A stretch of 64,000 nt of DNA from Teratosphaeria epicoccoides (lineage: Eukaryota > Ascomycota > Dothideomycetes > Mycosphaerellales > Teratosphaeriaceae). The stretch covers positions 18,064 to 82,063 of the forward strand of contig JADDMT010000121.1 in assembly GCA_021401465.1 (NCBI GenBank). The letters run 5' to 3'. The notes below the pieces were generated by a model. It saw only the letters and a list, made by a program, of their open reading frames with translations. It was not told the origin of the DNA and did not search any database. A program made the position numbers and the translations under genes. Every line of letters starts with the position of its first letter. Within the stretch, counting starts at the first letter, position 1. Below, piece by piece: positions 10,911-23,148 of this stretch.

Positions 10911-13900
10911 TAGATTCAGGATGTACTGGAATCTTCATGACGCCCAAGTTCGCCAGGACAGCTAGGATAAAGCTACAGGCGAAAACGAATGCTTTCTCGC
11001 TACAAGCGATCGATAGAAAGCCGGTCACGTACAACCAAGGAATAGTTGACAAGGAGACCGAGATGATGCCTCTGCGGATAGGACGCCACTAAGAGATGCT
11101 CTAGTTCGACATCACGGAGTCGCTAGGCTCGGATGTAGTACTAGGGTTGCCATGGCTAAGGAACGCTAACCCCTATATCGACTAGAAGAATGAGAGGATC
11201 TAGTTCCTAGAACTCTCAAGATCGATACCTCTACCTGTAGTGCATGACGCACTAGGCAAGATCGAAATATGTGCTATGACTTCAAGCGAGATAGTAGCCG
11301 CCATCAAGGATCTAGAACAGGAAGTGCACGTCCTATGGGTTAAAGCAACGCAATTAGAAGTCAGGGTCGAATTTACAGTTCCTGATGAGTATAAAGAGTT
11401 CGCTACTCTTTTCGAGGAAGAACCCGACCAAGAAGCTCTGCCAGAACACTAGGAGTAGGACCACGGGATACCCTTACTCCCTAGCAAGACACCGACGAAG
11501 CAATTAGTTCGCCTGTTATTAGTAGCGAAACTAGAGATTCTCCGGAAATACCTAGAAGACAACCTCCGGAAAGGCTTCATTCGCGAGTCGTAGTCCCCGG
11601 CCGGATATCCGATCCTGTTTGTGCCTAAGGGGGAAGATGACTAGCGACTCTGCGTGGATTATCGTGGATTAAACGACATCACGATAAAGAATAGTTATCC
11701 GCTTCCTTTGCTCTCGGAATTGCAGGACCGCCTGCAAGGAGCAATGTGGTTCTCGAAGTTCGACATACCCGGAGCGTATAATCGAATTCGAATTAAGGAA
11801 GGCGAAGAATAGAAGACTACGTTCCGAACTAGGTTCGGGCACTACGAGTACATGGTCATGCCATTTAGGTTGACAAACGCCCTGGCTACATGGCAGGCAT
11901 TTATTAACAATGTGCTACGAGAGTACCTCGACGTCTTTGTGGTTATATACCTAGACGACATCCTCGTCTATTCCCGGACGATCGAAGAACATAGGACTCA
12001 CGTACGCAAGGTACTTCAGAAACTCTAGGACTACCGACTAAAGGTCAAGCCGCAGAAGAGCGAGTTTCATAAGCAGGAAGTATAATTCCTTAGCTACGTA
12101 GTAGCATGGAATGGAATCAAGATGGACACTAAGAAAGTCTAGGTCGTAAAAGAGTAGCCTACGCCGACTAATGTTAAGGAAGTATAGTCCTTCCTTAGAT
12201 TCGCCAACTTCTACAGGAGATTTGTAGCAAACTATTCGAAGATCACGGCACTACTTACGACTCTTACGACGAAGGATACACCATTCGTATAGGACGACGC
12301 CTAACGGAATGCCTTCGAGGAACTCAAGCGACGATTTACAGATTAGCCGATCTTACTTGTGTTCGACCCGGATAAGCCTATCACAGTCGAAACAGATGCC
12401 TCCGACGTAGCACTCGGGGCATGCTTAAGTCAACCAGGACCGAGTAGACGACTACAGCTAGTCGCCTACTACTCGAGGAAATTGTCTGGACCGGAACTCC
12501 GATATGACGTCTACGACAAAGAACTTCTAGCCATAGTAGACGCCTACAAGGCCTAGCGGGTCTACTTAGAAGGTTCTAAGCACTAGGTCACGGTCTACAT
12601 AGACCATGAGAACTTGCGATACTTCATAACGACGAAAGAGTTAAACTGACGACAGGTTCGGTAGAGCGAGGAGCTCTCTAGTTTTAACTGTAAGATCGTC
12701 TATCGTAAGGGGACTAACAACGCACGCGCCGATGCACTTAGCCGCCAGACGGACTACATGAAGGGCGTGAAGCGGGAGAAACATGCTGTTCTCCAGGAAA
12801 ATAGCGATGGCACGCTAGGAGTCAACCGACTCGCGGCCACAACTGTTACATGGACTAGTAGGTTTCAGGACGACCTGAAGAACGCCCTAATCCATGACCT
12901 AACCGCACTCGCTGTCCGCGACGACATTGATGGACAGGAGGATTAGGAAGACGAAGACGGAATCCTTCTGTTTCAAGGATTAGTATACGTGCTAACGTCT
13001 TTACGATCGGAACTACTACGCCTCCGACACGACGTACCTCAGGCAGGACACCCGGGAGTGTCTAAAATGAAGCAAATTCTCCGACAAGAATATTACTTCC
13101 CTAGGATGAGCAAGGCAATCGAGGACTACGTCCGTCGATGTGTGACTTGCCGACGAAGTAAGCACGACCGTCACAGACCGTATAGGCTACTACGACTACT
13201 AAAGGTACCTCAACGGCCATGGGAATCGCTCGCTATGGATTTTATCGTCAAACTACCTTAGTCGAGAGAACCCGCGACTAATGAGTTCTTCGACGGGATC
13301 ATGGTAGTAGTCGACCGATTCACTAAGTTCGGGAAATTTATCCCTTACCGCGAAGACTTCAAGACTGAAGATATCGCGCATGTCTTCATCAAATGGGTAG
13401 TGGCATTACACGGCATGCCACAGGACCTAGTAACGGATCGAGGATCCGTGTTTACCTCTAACTTCTAGAGAGCCCTGATGAGACAATTCCAGGTCAAACA
13501 TCGATTAAGTACTTCCTTCTACCCTTAGACAGATAGACAGACAGAACGCCTAAATCAGACGTTAGAATAGTACCTTCGATCCTATGTTAATAGGGACCAG
13601 AACAACTAGGTAGAGTTGTTGCTAATGGCACAGCTCGCGTATAATAGTACGCTAGCAGAGTCGACAGGACTCTCGCCATTTCAGATGGCGTATAGATTAG
13701 CTATAGAAGACATTCCAGACGTCTTAGCTAGTAATCCGAACCTAGTAGCACTCGGACGAGTAGAACATCTACGCCGACTGCAAACAGAAGCACGACTCGA
13801 CCTGCAGTTCTATTAGCAGAACATGGCACGGTACGCGAATCGTAAGAGAATTAAGGGACTAATTCTAAAGGAGGGGGACAAGGTGTATCTCCTCTGCCGT

Positions 13901-14296
13901 CACATCAAATCGGACAAACCGAGTAAAAAACTAGACGCTGTAAAACTAGGACCATTCAGGATCAAGGCCAAGACAGGACCAGTCAATTTTGAATTACAGC
14001 TACCCGAGCAGATGAGAATACACCCTGTGTTCCATGTCTCTCTGCTAGAACAAGCAGCGCCGGACGCCGCACTGCAATCAGAACCCTTACCACTCGACCC
14101 TGAAGTAGAAGAACCGGAGTACTCTGTCGAAAGGATTATCGACACTCGCTAGCGGGACAGACAGCGACAGTACTTAGTAAAATGGGAAGGATATAGGAGT
14201 ACCGAGAACACCTGGGAACCCCTAGAACACCTGCGAAACTGTTAGCAAAAGATACGAAGTTTCGAGAAAGGAACGAACCTAGGAAGAAGATCCTAA
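10760..14296 (+). pseudogene. pol: Pol of A1: protease, RT, RNase H, integrase, chromodomain
   Basis: The frame opens after a TGA at 10757 and stays in one phase to TAA 14294..14296. In order: aspartic protease with ALIDSGCTGIFMTP (near 10900); reverse transcriptase with LCVDYRGLND (near 11650) and YLDD at 11948..11959; RNase H with VETDASDVALGACLSQ (near 12390); integrase with the HHCC zinc finger (13030..13160) and D,D35E catalytic triad at 13238, 13436 and 13544; and a chromodomain (about 14115..14230, with YLVKWEGY). The chromodomain makes it a chromovirus, a class that targets marked chromatin. TAG codons at Trp/Gln positions inactivate it. Expression was probably by -1 frameshift from gag. 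Confidence 0.92.
10772..10814 (+). promoter_or_regulatory. Candidate -1 ribosomal frameshift signal, gag to pol
   Basis: The heptamer G GGA AAC (10772..10778) is in the correct phase for the gag frame. It is followed by a 5-nt spacer and a GC-rich stem, GGTCCG (10784..10789) with CGGACC (10809..10814). Slipping back one base joins gag to the pol frame. A3 keeps the heptamer (44637..44643); A2 has AGGAAAC. Confidence 0.6.
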
Positions 14297-14359
14297 GCCA
14301 CGACTAGACTCCTGCGGGACGCCATCGACCGGCTCGGCTATCACGCCATCCAGGAAACC
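14297..14359. other. Short spacer between pol and the antisense gene
   Basis: The convergent ends of pol (+) and the antisense gene (-) are separated by only 63 bp; no separate terminator is recognised. Confidence 0.4.
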
Positions 14360-14800
14360 CTAATATGAGGAGTTAGCGAAACCCTCCATTGCGCTCCATG
14401 TCGTAGGACTAAGAGCGAGACCCGCGGAAGGATCTAGGTCAAGAAGAAACCCGGCCTGCGCAAGAGCTTGTTCCTCGGCCTCCTCCTCCCTGATCTCGCG
14501 CTCCTCGAGAGCGCGACTATCTTCGACCTCCCGGTCGACTACGTCTAACTGTTTTCGAAGACGCATCTCCTTCGCATGCGCCTCTAGCATCTTCTGCGAA
14601 GCTTCGGCTAGGACTACCTTCGCACGATTAAGATCAGTAATTAGTCTTTTCCGCTAATCGCCTAACTTCTTCCATTCGACCTCTGTTACCTTCGCGTCGC
14701 AACTCCGACAGTTGCTAAAGTGACATTGCGAACATTTCCCCGAGGAAATGTGTACCTAACAGACGAGCTTTAGCTCTTAACACTAAGTACAGGACTTCAT
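14360..14800 (-). pseudogene. Antisense accessory gene of A1: Cys-cluster plus coiled coil
   Basis: On the strand opposite to gag-pol, in one frame from ATG 14800 to TAG 14360. The N-terminus has a dense Cys array: CTxC, then KCSQCHFSNCRSCDAKVTE, which could bind zinc. A long charged coiled coil follows (EAHAKEMRLRKQLDVVDRE, then EEREIREEEAEEQALAQ). Four internal stops fall at Gln/Trp-like codons; the last 76 codons are open. The frame continues upstream of 14800 with a basic stretch, so the real start may be near 14880. The layout recalls Cys-rich coiled-coil hypothetical proteins scattered through ascomycete genomes; no function is known to me. Equivalent genes occur in A2, B1, B2 and C. 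Confidence 0.65.
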
Positions 14801-14978
14801 GCTGTCCTGGCCCTGACAATGGATTCGATTCGCGCGGCGTTTGCGTTTCTACGTTAAAGGGGCGTTAGTGTCTAGAATGACATAAGGCAGTAATGTGGAA
14901 AGAGAAGACATCACAGTTTAAAAGAAGAAACAAGAGAAACCCCGCACTAATGAGGTAGCTTAGGGACGAGCTAGACTA

Positions 14979-14990
14979 AGAGGGGGATAG
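14979..14990 (+). promoter_or_regulatory. Polypurine tract of A1
   Basis: AGAGGGGGATAG directly before the 3' LTR, the expected plus-strand primer position. Confidence 0.7.
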
Positions 14991-15480
14991 TGTCATGAGT
15001 GTCAGGAGTACTGTCCGGAGTACTATAGGATACAGGATCATGTAGGTCCTAAGTGCTATGAGTCATAGTACCGTCATAGGAGTACTATGAGTTATAGGCA
15101 TAGTCATAGAAGAAAGGATCTGTCACGTGAGGATAGATCCCCGGATCTGTAGGGTTAGTCTACAGATCTATGGGCTTGCAAGGAAGAAGGGATCTGTCAC
15201 GTGATGACAGACCCTTAGATCTGTAGGGTTAGTCCACAGATCTACAGACATAGATCTGTCGGGTCTGTCGACAGATCTAACAGAGCTGCTCTGTCGCTCT
15301 CTAGTATATAGGGATGGCTTTAGGACAGGCAGTTAGGAGCTTCGTGCTTAATCTCAATTCAATCCTCTCTTGCTTAGAGGAGAGTCAGTTACAAGGTCAA
15401 CTGCCATTGTCGATATTCTTCACAGCTCCCGAGTCTAACACCTAGTCACCTTCCTGCTATCGGCACCTACCCTTATGACA
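14991..15480 (+). repeat. 3' LTR of A1
   Basis: 490 bp, same ends as the 5' LTR. The two differ by a modest number of mostly CA/TA-type changes, for example ATGTGGGTCC in one and ATGTAGGTCC in the other. Confidence 0.95.
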
Positions 15481-18478
15481 ATGTTACAGACATGCGTTCG
15501 TGTAACGATTAACCTGTAGTTAGATGCTAACGTTTCGCAGGTTATAGCGCTCTGCCTACTACGCGCAAATTCAAGCTAGACATATATAATCTAGCTGTCA
15601 AGAACTAATTGCGCTATGTTAGCTTCGAATCTAACATAATCGCTAAAACAGACGCGTAGATAGCGTAACGTCTTTAACAGGAGGAGTATAGTAAGACTAG
15701 CGGGGTTGCTAGTAGTATAGTAGTAGTAGATCCTAGCGCTACTACTGAGCCTCTGCCTGAATTATACTCTCGTACGCCTACCCCTACTTAGCGGCATGCT
15801 ACCCCTCCTCAGGAGTTGCTAGAGGGCGCTAATGTCGCTATTACGTTAGTCGAGTAGCAGACAGCCTATCTAGACATAGTCATATAGAATCCCGCGAACG
15901 ACCCTAAACAAGAGGATATACCTAAAAGCCTAAGCATTACAATTAGCAGTAATTAGAGGCGTTCTCTGTAGCTTAGTCATACTACAGAGATTCCTGGCAG
16001 CGACTAGGACGAGACTGCAGAAGACCTTTACTTGTTAGATGACATGTAGAAAGCGGCCTATGTATATAATCGCTTCGATCCTAACAAGTAGCATCCTAAG
16101 TCAAGTGTAAAGAGCAAGGATTAGTCAATGAAGTTTCCCTAACAGGCACTACAGTTCTTAAACTCCGCCTAGGCCTTATAGCGTCTAGCGAGGGGTTTGC
16201 CGCTAGTCGTTATTACTGCTGCCATAGGGTTTAGGAAGACTTGTGTAGGTTAGGATGTTATCTATAGTTAGAAGCATGCATAGTGCTACTATCCTAACGT
16301 CACAGACTACGAGGTATAGGACGAATTAGACGGTAATAAGCTACAGGCACTTGTAGACCTAGACACTAACCTATATGGCAACCTTACCTAGCTAGTAGGA
16401 GGCAAGCCTCGCGTCAGGCTAGGGCTTACTCTTGTCGTCACGCCTGTCATTAAGCAGTGGATTAACGACCGCAAAAAGTTCCTTAAGAAGGGCTTCATCA
16501 AAATTGTGGTCACATAATCTGATACATTTAAGCGGGTACTAGAGGATTTTAGTGTCTATAACAGTTAGGCTAAGGCTGTTCGCGACAAGGACTAGCTAAA
16601 ACGTGATGAACTAGAAGCCTGTCTGTCTAAGGAAGAACTAGCGTTATAGGACAAAGACGACTTCGAGCTAACAGTGTACAAACTCTTGACTACGTTAAGC
16701 ACTAATAAGAAAGTCCGATCGTAGCTCGCCGAATAGACTGTCATTACCTAGAAGTCGTATATCAGTTTAATCGCTTAGCATAATGCTAGCTAATAGGATT
16801 AGAAGGAAAGGGTAGCTAGATTTTCCGTGAAACTATTACGCTCTATTTAGTCCTTAGTTCTATTCGATGAGTTCTACGAGTCAAGAGGCGCAGAAACTAC
16901 CTGGCCAAACATCGCCAGACTGCCTAGTAAACTATATGTAGTCAGCCTAAGCGCTACTCTGTATAGGCACGTTAGGGATCTGCAGCTAATCGTGTAGTAT
17001 ACGTTTAGCCGATTCTTCAAGATAGGCAAGAAGGAGGACAACACAAGCTAATCGCTACTTTCTATGTCTAAGGAGTCTAACTAGAAGGGATTCGCTATTA
17101 GCAAGGCGTAGTAGTAGAGGAAGGACTTTAAACCTAAGACGAAGAAGTTCGTAGAGGATTCTAGTCTACTTAGCAAAACAGAGGCTATCTACTAGTTAGA
17201 TCTAGTCGCGAAAAAGATCCGGTCATTTAACGAGGCTAAGAAGGACGATCTAGAGGCGGAGCTTAGAGCCCTTAAGAAGTCGTAGCAACTACATCTTAAT
17301 GTTGTCGCGCCTTAGCTGCGTTCATTTATGATTACATATGGCAACTCCTTTATCTAGCAACCTATGAAGAGTGTCAACAAGAAGGGGTACCTAGGCACAG
17401 AGATACTACCCTATGCTACATTCGACATTAGCACGCTAATCCCTAAGGACCTCTAGGAGGACAGCTAGGGCCCTGTTCGCGATGGCGATGTCAAAGATTA
17501 GGACAATGATAACGCTAATCAGGCGAACTACTAAGGTCTGCGAACATATTACCTCGAGTGTATTCGACAAGGATTAAGGCAAGGGAAGAAGCTACTATCC
17601 TTCTTTACATAGGTACATGTTTGGCGTGTTCTAGGCTTGTTTCCTTATCTACACAAGTAGTGCCGACTCGACGTAGAACTCATGGCCAAAATGTTATATA
17701 ACAAGGACGAGCAGAAGGATACTATGTACTCTAGCTAAGCCGCAGAGTAGATCCTGAAGCAGGGGAAGCGGAGTCGTGTGTAGTACTACATAGACGAGAT
17801 CTATTAAATGCTAGCGATGTAACAGCTCCTAGAGATCCTGCGTGGTATAAGGAGCTAGACGAATGCGTTCGGTAAGCCGCGTAAACACGTCGTAGTCACG
17901 TATAAGCTAATGAATGTAGCGTTAGTAAAGCTAGTAAGTATCTTTAACCGTTTCCTTGCCTAATAGGTACTAACTTTGACTAGTATCTCTAGTAGGCAGT
18001 AGAGAATAGTCACATCCTAGGCAGATTTAACAAGATAGCTAGGTTCATTAGGCCAGATTGCGGGTCGAAAGATAAGGCCATGATTGTAGAGGACTTTGTG
18101 ACTACTAATCCTATCGTTAAAGGCTACTAAGACGACCCTTAGTTACTTATATCGACTGTGAACAAAATTGAGAGTAGTGTAACTCTTGTACCTGCTAACG
18201 CTATCATAATACTAGATGACAACTTTAAACAGCAGTTGACTAGGCAAGCCTGTAGCAGGGTTAGTCGCACTAGATTAATGTAGTTAGCCTAATTCACAGA
18301 GGCAATGAGATTTTACTAGGTTGCGCTATAGAGCTAATTCGGAGAATAGACTATGAACTGTTAGCAGACTAGTAACGACTTCATTAATATCATGCGCAAG
18401 GATCAGGGCGAGTAGAGAGGCATAGGATTATGCGGGCTACGCAGGCTAGCGCGAGATAACAGATTAATTAGGGTTTAA
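15481..18478 (+). pseudogene. SF2/SNF2-like helicase cargo gene, 3' part
   Basis: Continues the gene begun at 7565. Helicase motifs appear in order: motif I as AAIGFRKT (near 16220..16245, expected GxGKT, one Gly changed to Arg); motif Ia LTLVVTPVIKQWIND (16425..16460); motif II LFDEFYESRG (near 16860..16890); motif III SLSATL (near 16945); and a C-terminal lobe with NAIILDDNF then RQACSRVSRTRLM (near 18200..18280), matching motifs V/VI. Such proteins are ATP-driven DNA translocases. Many TAG/TAA codons make it inactive. Several frame changes between 15.7 and 18 kb may be introns or indels. The family is assigned from motif order only. Confidence 0.6.
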
Positions 18479-19299
18479 CTGCAATCTTGTAATAGAGTAA
18501 TGCTAGTAGTCGTGCGCGAGTAGTATCGTTTTAGATAGTGACTACATAAGCGCCTTATCTAATAGAGTATATGCATAACACTAATCATCTCGTCTGTTCG
18601 TATGTACTCGATAACTACTAAATGCTAGTAGTATACTAGCGGTACGTCTACCGCTACTACGTTAAGGTCTGACCTATAGATCGCTACTACATGTTTTGAA
18701 CCCTTATAATCGACAGACAATAACTGCTAGTAGTATACTAGCGGCACTCCTACTATGTCTACGCTACACATCTAAGCTACTAGTAATACAAGGTATAACT
18801 TCATGCATATAAATACTATACACTTTGGATTTATATATGAAACTACTCGAAATTTAGGATTCCTGGCTAAAATCGCGCTCGTACTACCTGCGATTAACAG
18901 AACGAGTTAGCTAATAATAACTGCCGCTAGTATACTACTAGCACATCCATTTTCGTCTACTCTAGGCCCTCCTTTACTACTACACTCTAATAACACTCGA
19001 TTCTTCTATTAACCTAAACACTAACCCTATACACGCATGGCTAGCTGACATGATGAACCGTCTAAGCGGCAATTAGCTACCTGCGTGGCACGCGCACCTT
19101 TATAGTAAGTATCGACATAACTAAGGGCTTAGGGTCTAGGTGTTTATGCTAATTAACGCGTCTATAAGCGCCGTAGCCTTTGTAACATACTATGTCGACA
19201 ATAGCTTCATAGCGCATACTATACTGCATAGGCTACAGCAAGGCATTAAAAGGTCATAGTAGTCATGCCTAGCATGTTCCTACCTACATAGCGGCGAAG
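18479..19299. other. Intergenic region between helicase-like gene and transposase
   Basis: Holds three copies of the dispersed palindromic motif (18623..18642, 18724..18743, 18923..18944). A short frame from ATG 19037, followed by GTAAGT at 19105, may be a first exon of the transposase. No other gene seen. Confidence 0.4.
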
Positions 19300-22200
19300 T
19301 TTTAGCACTTCATTAATTAGAGCACTATAGATCTTAGACCTGACGAGAAATACGCGTCAGATTCGAACATCTCCTTAGACTCAAACGACAGAGTCGAAAC
19401 TTAATTAGCAGACAATGTCCTCGCCTACAAGGAGGAGACATTAGTCGACGACGCTATAAGAGTAGATAGGTAGTATGTTGCAAACGAGGAACTAGTTATA
19501 GTCGTCGAGCCTATGTTTAATGAGGCTTACATGCAAGAGAAGGAGATAGTAGCGACAGCTAGGGCAATCGACAATGACAGTAGTAACATTGACGCGCTTA
19601 GTCTCTATGACAACCTAGCAGCATTCACAAGAGACGCTACATCTCTAGATGGACGATATAGAGACACGAATGGCAGCTAAGCGGGTAGGCTACATAGCGT
19701 CACGAGCGAGCACAGCTTAGCTTTAATCCATATGCGCGCTAGTAGGCTGTTATCTACTAGACGCGAGTAACCGTACAAGCGGACACCTTTCGGCGTAGGT
19801 AGTCTCATAGCGGGCAGGCTAATCAAAGTGTACGTTAAGCCGCAATCCTACTAAGTTAGTAATAACCTTGACTAGGTCTAACGAACAGACAGATAAGGAA
19901 CTTAACGAATAGGGCTATGCCTTCTTCTAAAGTAATGCAGATGTAGTATTCGCATACTAGCTCTTATACGAAGGCATTTCGAGCAACGCTATCGATCGGT
20001 TATTTAAGAATCCCCGGCTATAGAAGATCCACGAACTACTTAGCTTTTAGTCAGGCATGGAGCTTAAGGACAAGATCCGAGAAGTAAGTACCTACTAACT
20101 ACTATTCATTACAAAGTAGAGTATTATAAATATCAAATTAGAATCTCTATAGTCGACCTCTAGTGTCAAGACAGTGCCTCTAAGGCACCGGAAAGTCGAA
20201 GACGTTATGCGCTTTCTTATAGGGCACAAGGGTTTCAGGAATAATCTTGTGTACGCGCCTTATCGCCTCGAGACTCTAGATGACCTGCCTAGGCGGATCT
20301 ATTAGGACATGGCCTCTACAGACTAGTAGTAGGACAAACAGAAAGAGCTTAGAATAGACGGAGTAACAATCGTGCTACTAATTCTTGCTAGTGACAAGAC
20401 ACAGGTTACTAATCATTAAGGTAACCTAATCGCATAGCTAGTGTACTTGACAATTAGCAACCTGCCTAGATTAGTTCGTAACTCTAACTATCGACTAGGT
20501 AGCATGCTCCTAGCGATGCTACTAGTAGTCAAAGGCAGAAAAGGAAGCATTAGGGACGAGCTATACTATCGCTACATGAAGACAATGTTCGACCCTATTG
20601 CTAAGCTCGCTGCAGGCGAGGGCCTTGACGTCTTATGTGCAGATAGCGAGACATAGCGATGTTTCCTAAATATCGCGGTATACGCGAGCGAATACTAAGA
20701 ACAGGTGATAATCACAGGCGTGAAGAATAACCGCTACTACATGATATGTATAATCGATCTAGAAAAACGCGAAGACCTCGAAGTAGTTACGCTATAGTAG
20801 ACATATAAGGACACGCAAATACAAATTATACTCTAGCGAGTAGCGAAGAAGGACTAGAGTAGCTACATACACGACCTACTAAACTTCGCATTTAGGCACC
20901 CTAGCCTAAATATCTACAAGACGCTAATAGTAGACATGCTCTACTAACTCTTCAAGGGTGTATTAATATACGTCATAGATTAGACGCGAGATTTGCTTAA
21001 GAGTCGACTACCTCTGTCTTCGAAGCGAGCTAGAGCGGCACTCCTACAAGCCGCGAGTTAGCATAAAGTAGCAAGAAAGAGTAACAAAGGCAAGACTGTC
21101 GTAGATCATTAACTAGATGTTATCATCGACCGTCGTTTCGCGGCGGTGCCTGTATTCAGGAACCTCCGGGTGTTTAGCCAAATGTCTGTAGTAAGCTAAT
21201 AGACAGGCTAGGAACAGAAGAGTGTGCTACGACAGTTGCTCCTAGTCTTCGTGCTACTATTAGAGGAGGCTAAGGCACAGAGCGCTATCTAGTTCTTGCG
21301 GGCGATAGTAGACTTCTCTTAGTTAGCGTAATATCCTTTACATGATAGCGAAACGCTCCGATTTATAGTCCTCGCCCTGTTCTGATGCAACTAGTATAAA
21401 GAAGAGTTTAGGGAGTACTACATAAGCAAAGGAGAGCTAAGAAAGAACAAAGCGTAGACAGAGCGAGTAGAGGAGCCTAAGACAGTAGACAATATGTGTA
21501 AACTATAAGGGCACTTTAATTTTCCTAAGTTTCATGCCCTCACATACTACGTAGACTTAATACGGCTCTTTGGCAACGCGCTAGACCTCGACACTAGCTC
21601 CTTCGAACACAAGCATGTTAAATACATCAAGAAGCTATTTAAATTAACTAATAAGAAGAACAACAGATAGGAGGACTAAATTATAGAGCACTTCTAGCGA
21701 AAGATTACTATGCTTACATTCTTTGATACTAGCCTAACGTTCTAGCAGCAGACTAAGGCTAAACGTTAAGAGGCTTAGGAGCGCGAAGTACCTTAGCCGA
21801 TAGAGTAGAAGGATGTCGAAGCCTTCCTTAGCTAGCGAAGGCTAAGATCTAGCTAATCGTTACTAGGTAGAGACATATAGAGGATAGTTAGTAATATAGT
21901 AGCATACATAGGGCTAGAGGTAGGGCCTTACTTCCGTCATACTACTACAGTGTTTGTTAGAGAGTACTAGGCGTTGTCGAATACAACTTTAACGTCGAAT
22001 ACAACTTTAACGTCGAATACAACTTTAACGTCGAATACAACTTTAACGTCGAATACAATGCGTCTTAATCCTGACAGGATTAAGAGAAGACTAGATTAGG
22101 TCGACGATTTAGAGGTATCTTTCTATGCTAGTGTATAGTGCTAGAAGATGCATTATAAGGATCCTAACGATCTATCTGCAACTAAGCTAGACGTCGTTAG

Positions 22201-22880
22201 ATGTACACTAAACTAGCAAGGAATCTAGGATAATCGCTGTAACGACTAGCTCTAGGTCTAGGAGTACGAAGTGCCGCTAGTCACAGACGAGACTACTAGC
22301 GTTAATAGACAAATCGACCTAGTAGTTGCCTTCGAGGGCTAGCTACCTACTCGCCTGTTATATGTCGTAACCTTCTAAGACAAGAAATTACGCGTTATAG
22401 TAGACAGCTACAACTACATAATACTAGCACATAATAAACGTCCGACCTATACAGGTATGTTCGTAGACCTATTCTAGCCGAAGGATCTAGCTAGAAGAGC
22501 AGACAATGTTCATAGCATGATAGTAATCATAGCGATGCGTTCTAGCCTACAGGAAGGTACTCTGTAAGGTCGCTACATCTACAGGCTTACTAGCGTCTAC
22601 TATAGCATCCATGTTATGCTAACAGACGAATATAACACCTCTGGCTAATGTGACATGTACATTAATAACACTGCTGACTTTAAGACCTATAACTTCATAT
22701 ATAATGCGGACTAGGAGGAACAAGAGTCTAAGGTAGCAACTAAACATAAGCTACATTGCCTAAATACGGCTAAGGAGCGCGATATTGCAGCTACTAGCAA
22801 GGAAGGGCCGCTATCGCTTAAGCGTGGCGTCGCTAGCAGCTCTACTTAGGACTAATCGAGGAGAAACAAACGTAAACGAT
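19300..22880 (+). pseudogene. Plavaka-type transposase, copy 1
   Basis: The central block reads TIVLLILASDKTQVTN then LVYLTISNLPRLVRNSNYRL (20370..20500), the hallmark segment of fungal Plavaka/KDZ transposases. Further matches to the family are VCADSET (near 20640), AIVDFSQLAQYPLHDSETLR-like sequence (21300..21360, Q as TAG), and FPKFHALTYYVDLIRLFGN with LDTSSFEHKHVKYIKK (21520..21640). Together these span the usual core and C-terminal region of a protein of more than 1000 residues. It would cut and paste the element at its terminal repeats. TAG codons abound, and an 18-bp minisatellite has expanded inside it. I could not place all catalytic acidic residues. The start is approximate; a 5' intron is possible. 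Confidence 0.8.
21976..22057 (+). repeat. 18-bp tandem repeat, 4.5 copies, inside the transposase
   Basis: Perfect repeats of GTCGAATACAACTTTAAC. The inverted second copy of the transposase has a single unit-like sequence near 62090, so the expansion is specific to copy 1. The unit is a multiple of three and does not shift the frame. Confidence 0.95.
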
Positions 22881-23148
22881 TATAACATATATAACGAATG
22901 CTATATTAGTAAGCTCGATAAAGGTAGCACGCCGCAAGCTATAGCGTAAGCAATACTTCTGTAACTAGCGCTACTAGTTCGACTAACTAGCAGAATAAGA
23001 GCGAGGGTCAGGATGCTAGATGTACGCAAGAAGCAGTCGAGAGTACTAGAAGCATACTACTAGCAGGTTAAATGCTAGCCCTAGACCTGCAGACGTTATG
23101 ATAAAACTACTAGCAGTAAATCACAAGAGACGCCTTGTAGTGCTATAG
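22881..23148. other. Region downstream of the transposase
   Basis: No gene recognised. Contains the half-palindromes GCATACTACTAGCAGG (near 23055) and ACTACTAGCAG (near 23106), leading into the 94-bp tandem array. Confidence 0.35.

Larger units (their letters stand above)
8463..15480 (+). mobile_element. Ty3/gypsy chromovirus A1, full length
   Basis: Two 490-bp LTRs (8463..8952, 14991..15480) begin TGTCATGAG and end ATGACA. They are flanked by the 5-bp duplication ATGTT (8458..8462, 15481..15485). The order LTR, leader, gag, protease, RT, RNase H, integrase, chromodomain, antisense gene, polypurine tract, LTR is complete. This is the least RIP-damaged internal region of the family in the window. 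It sits inside the helicase-like gene of the Plavaka-type element, so it is younger than that element. Confidence 0.95.

Noticed and set aside
10693..11052. 119-codon - strand frame over the gag-pol overlap (also 35288..35509).
   Set aside because: Shadow of the protease region; no start context or domain, and it is shorter in A2.
9132..14296. TAG reassigned as a sense codon (readthrough code).
   Set aside because: TAG stands at both Trp and Gln positions of the same proteins, and its density differs between copies of one element. RIP explains this; a code change does not.
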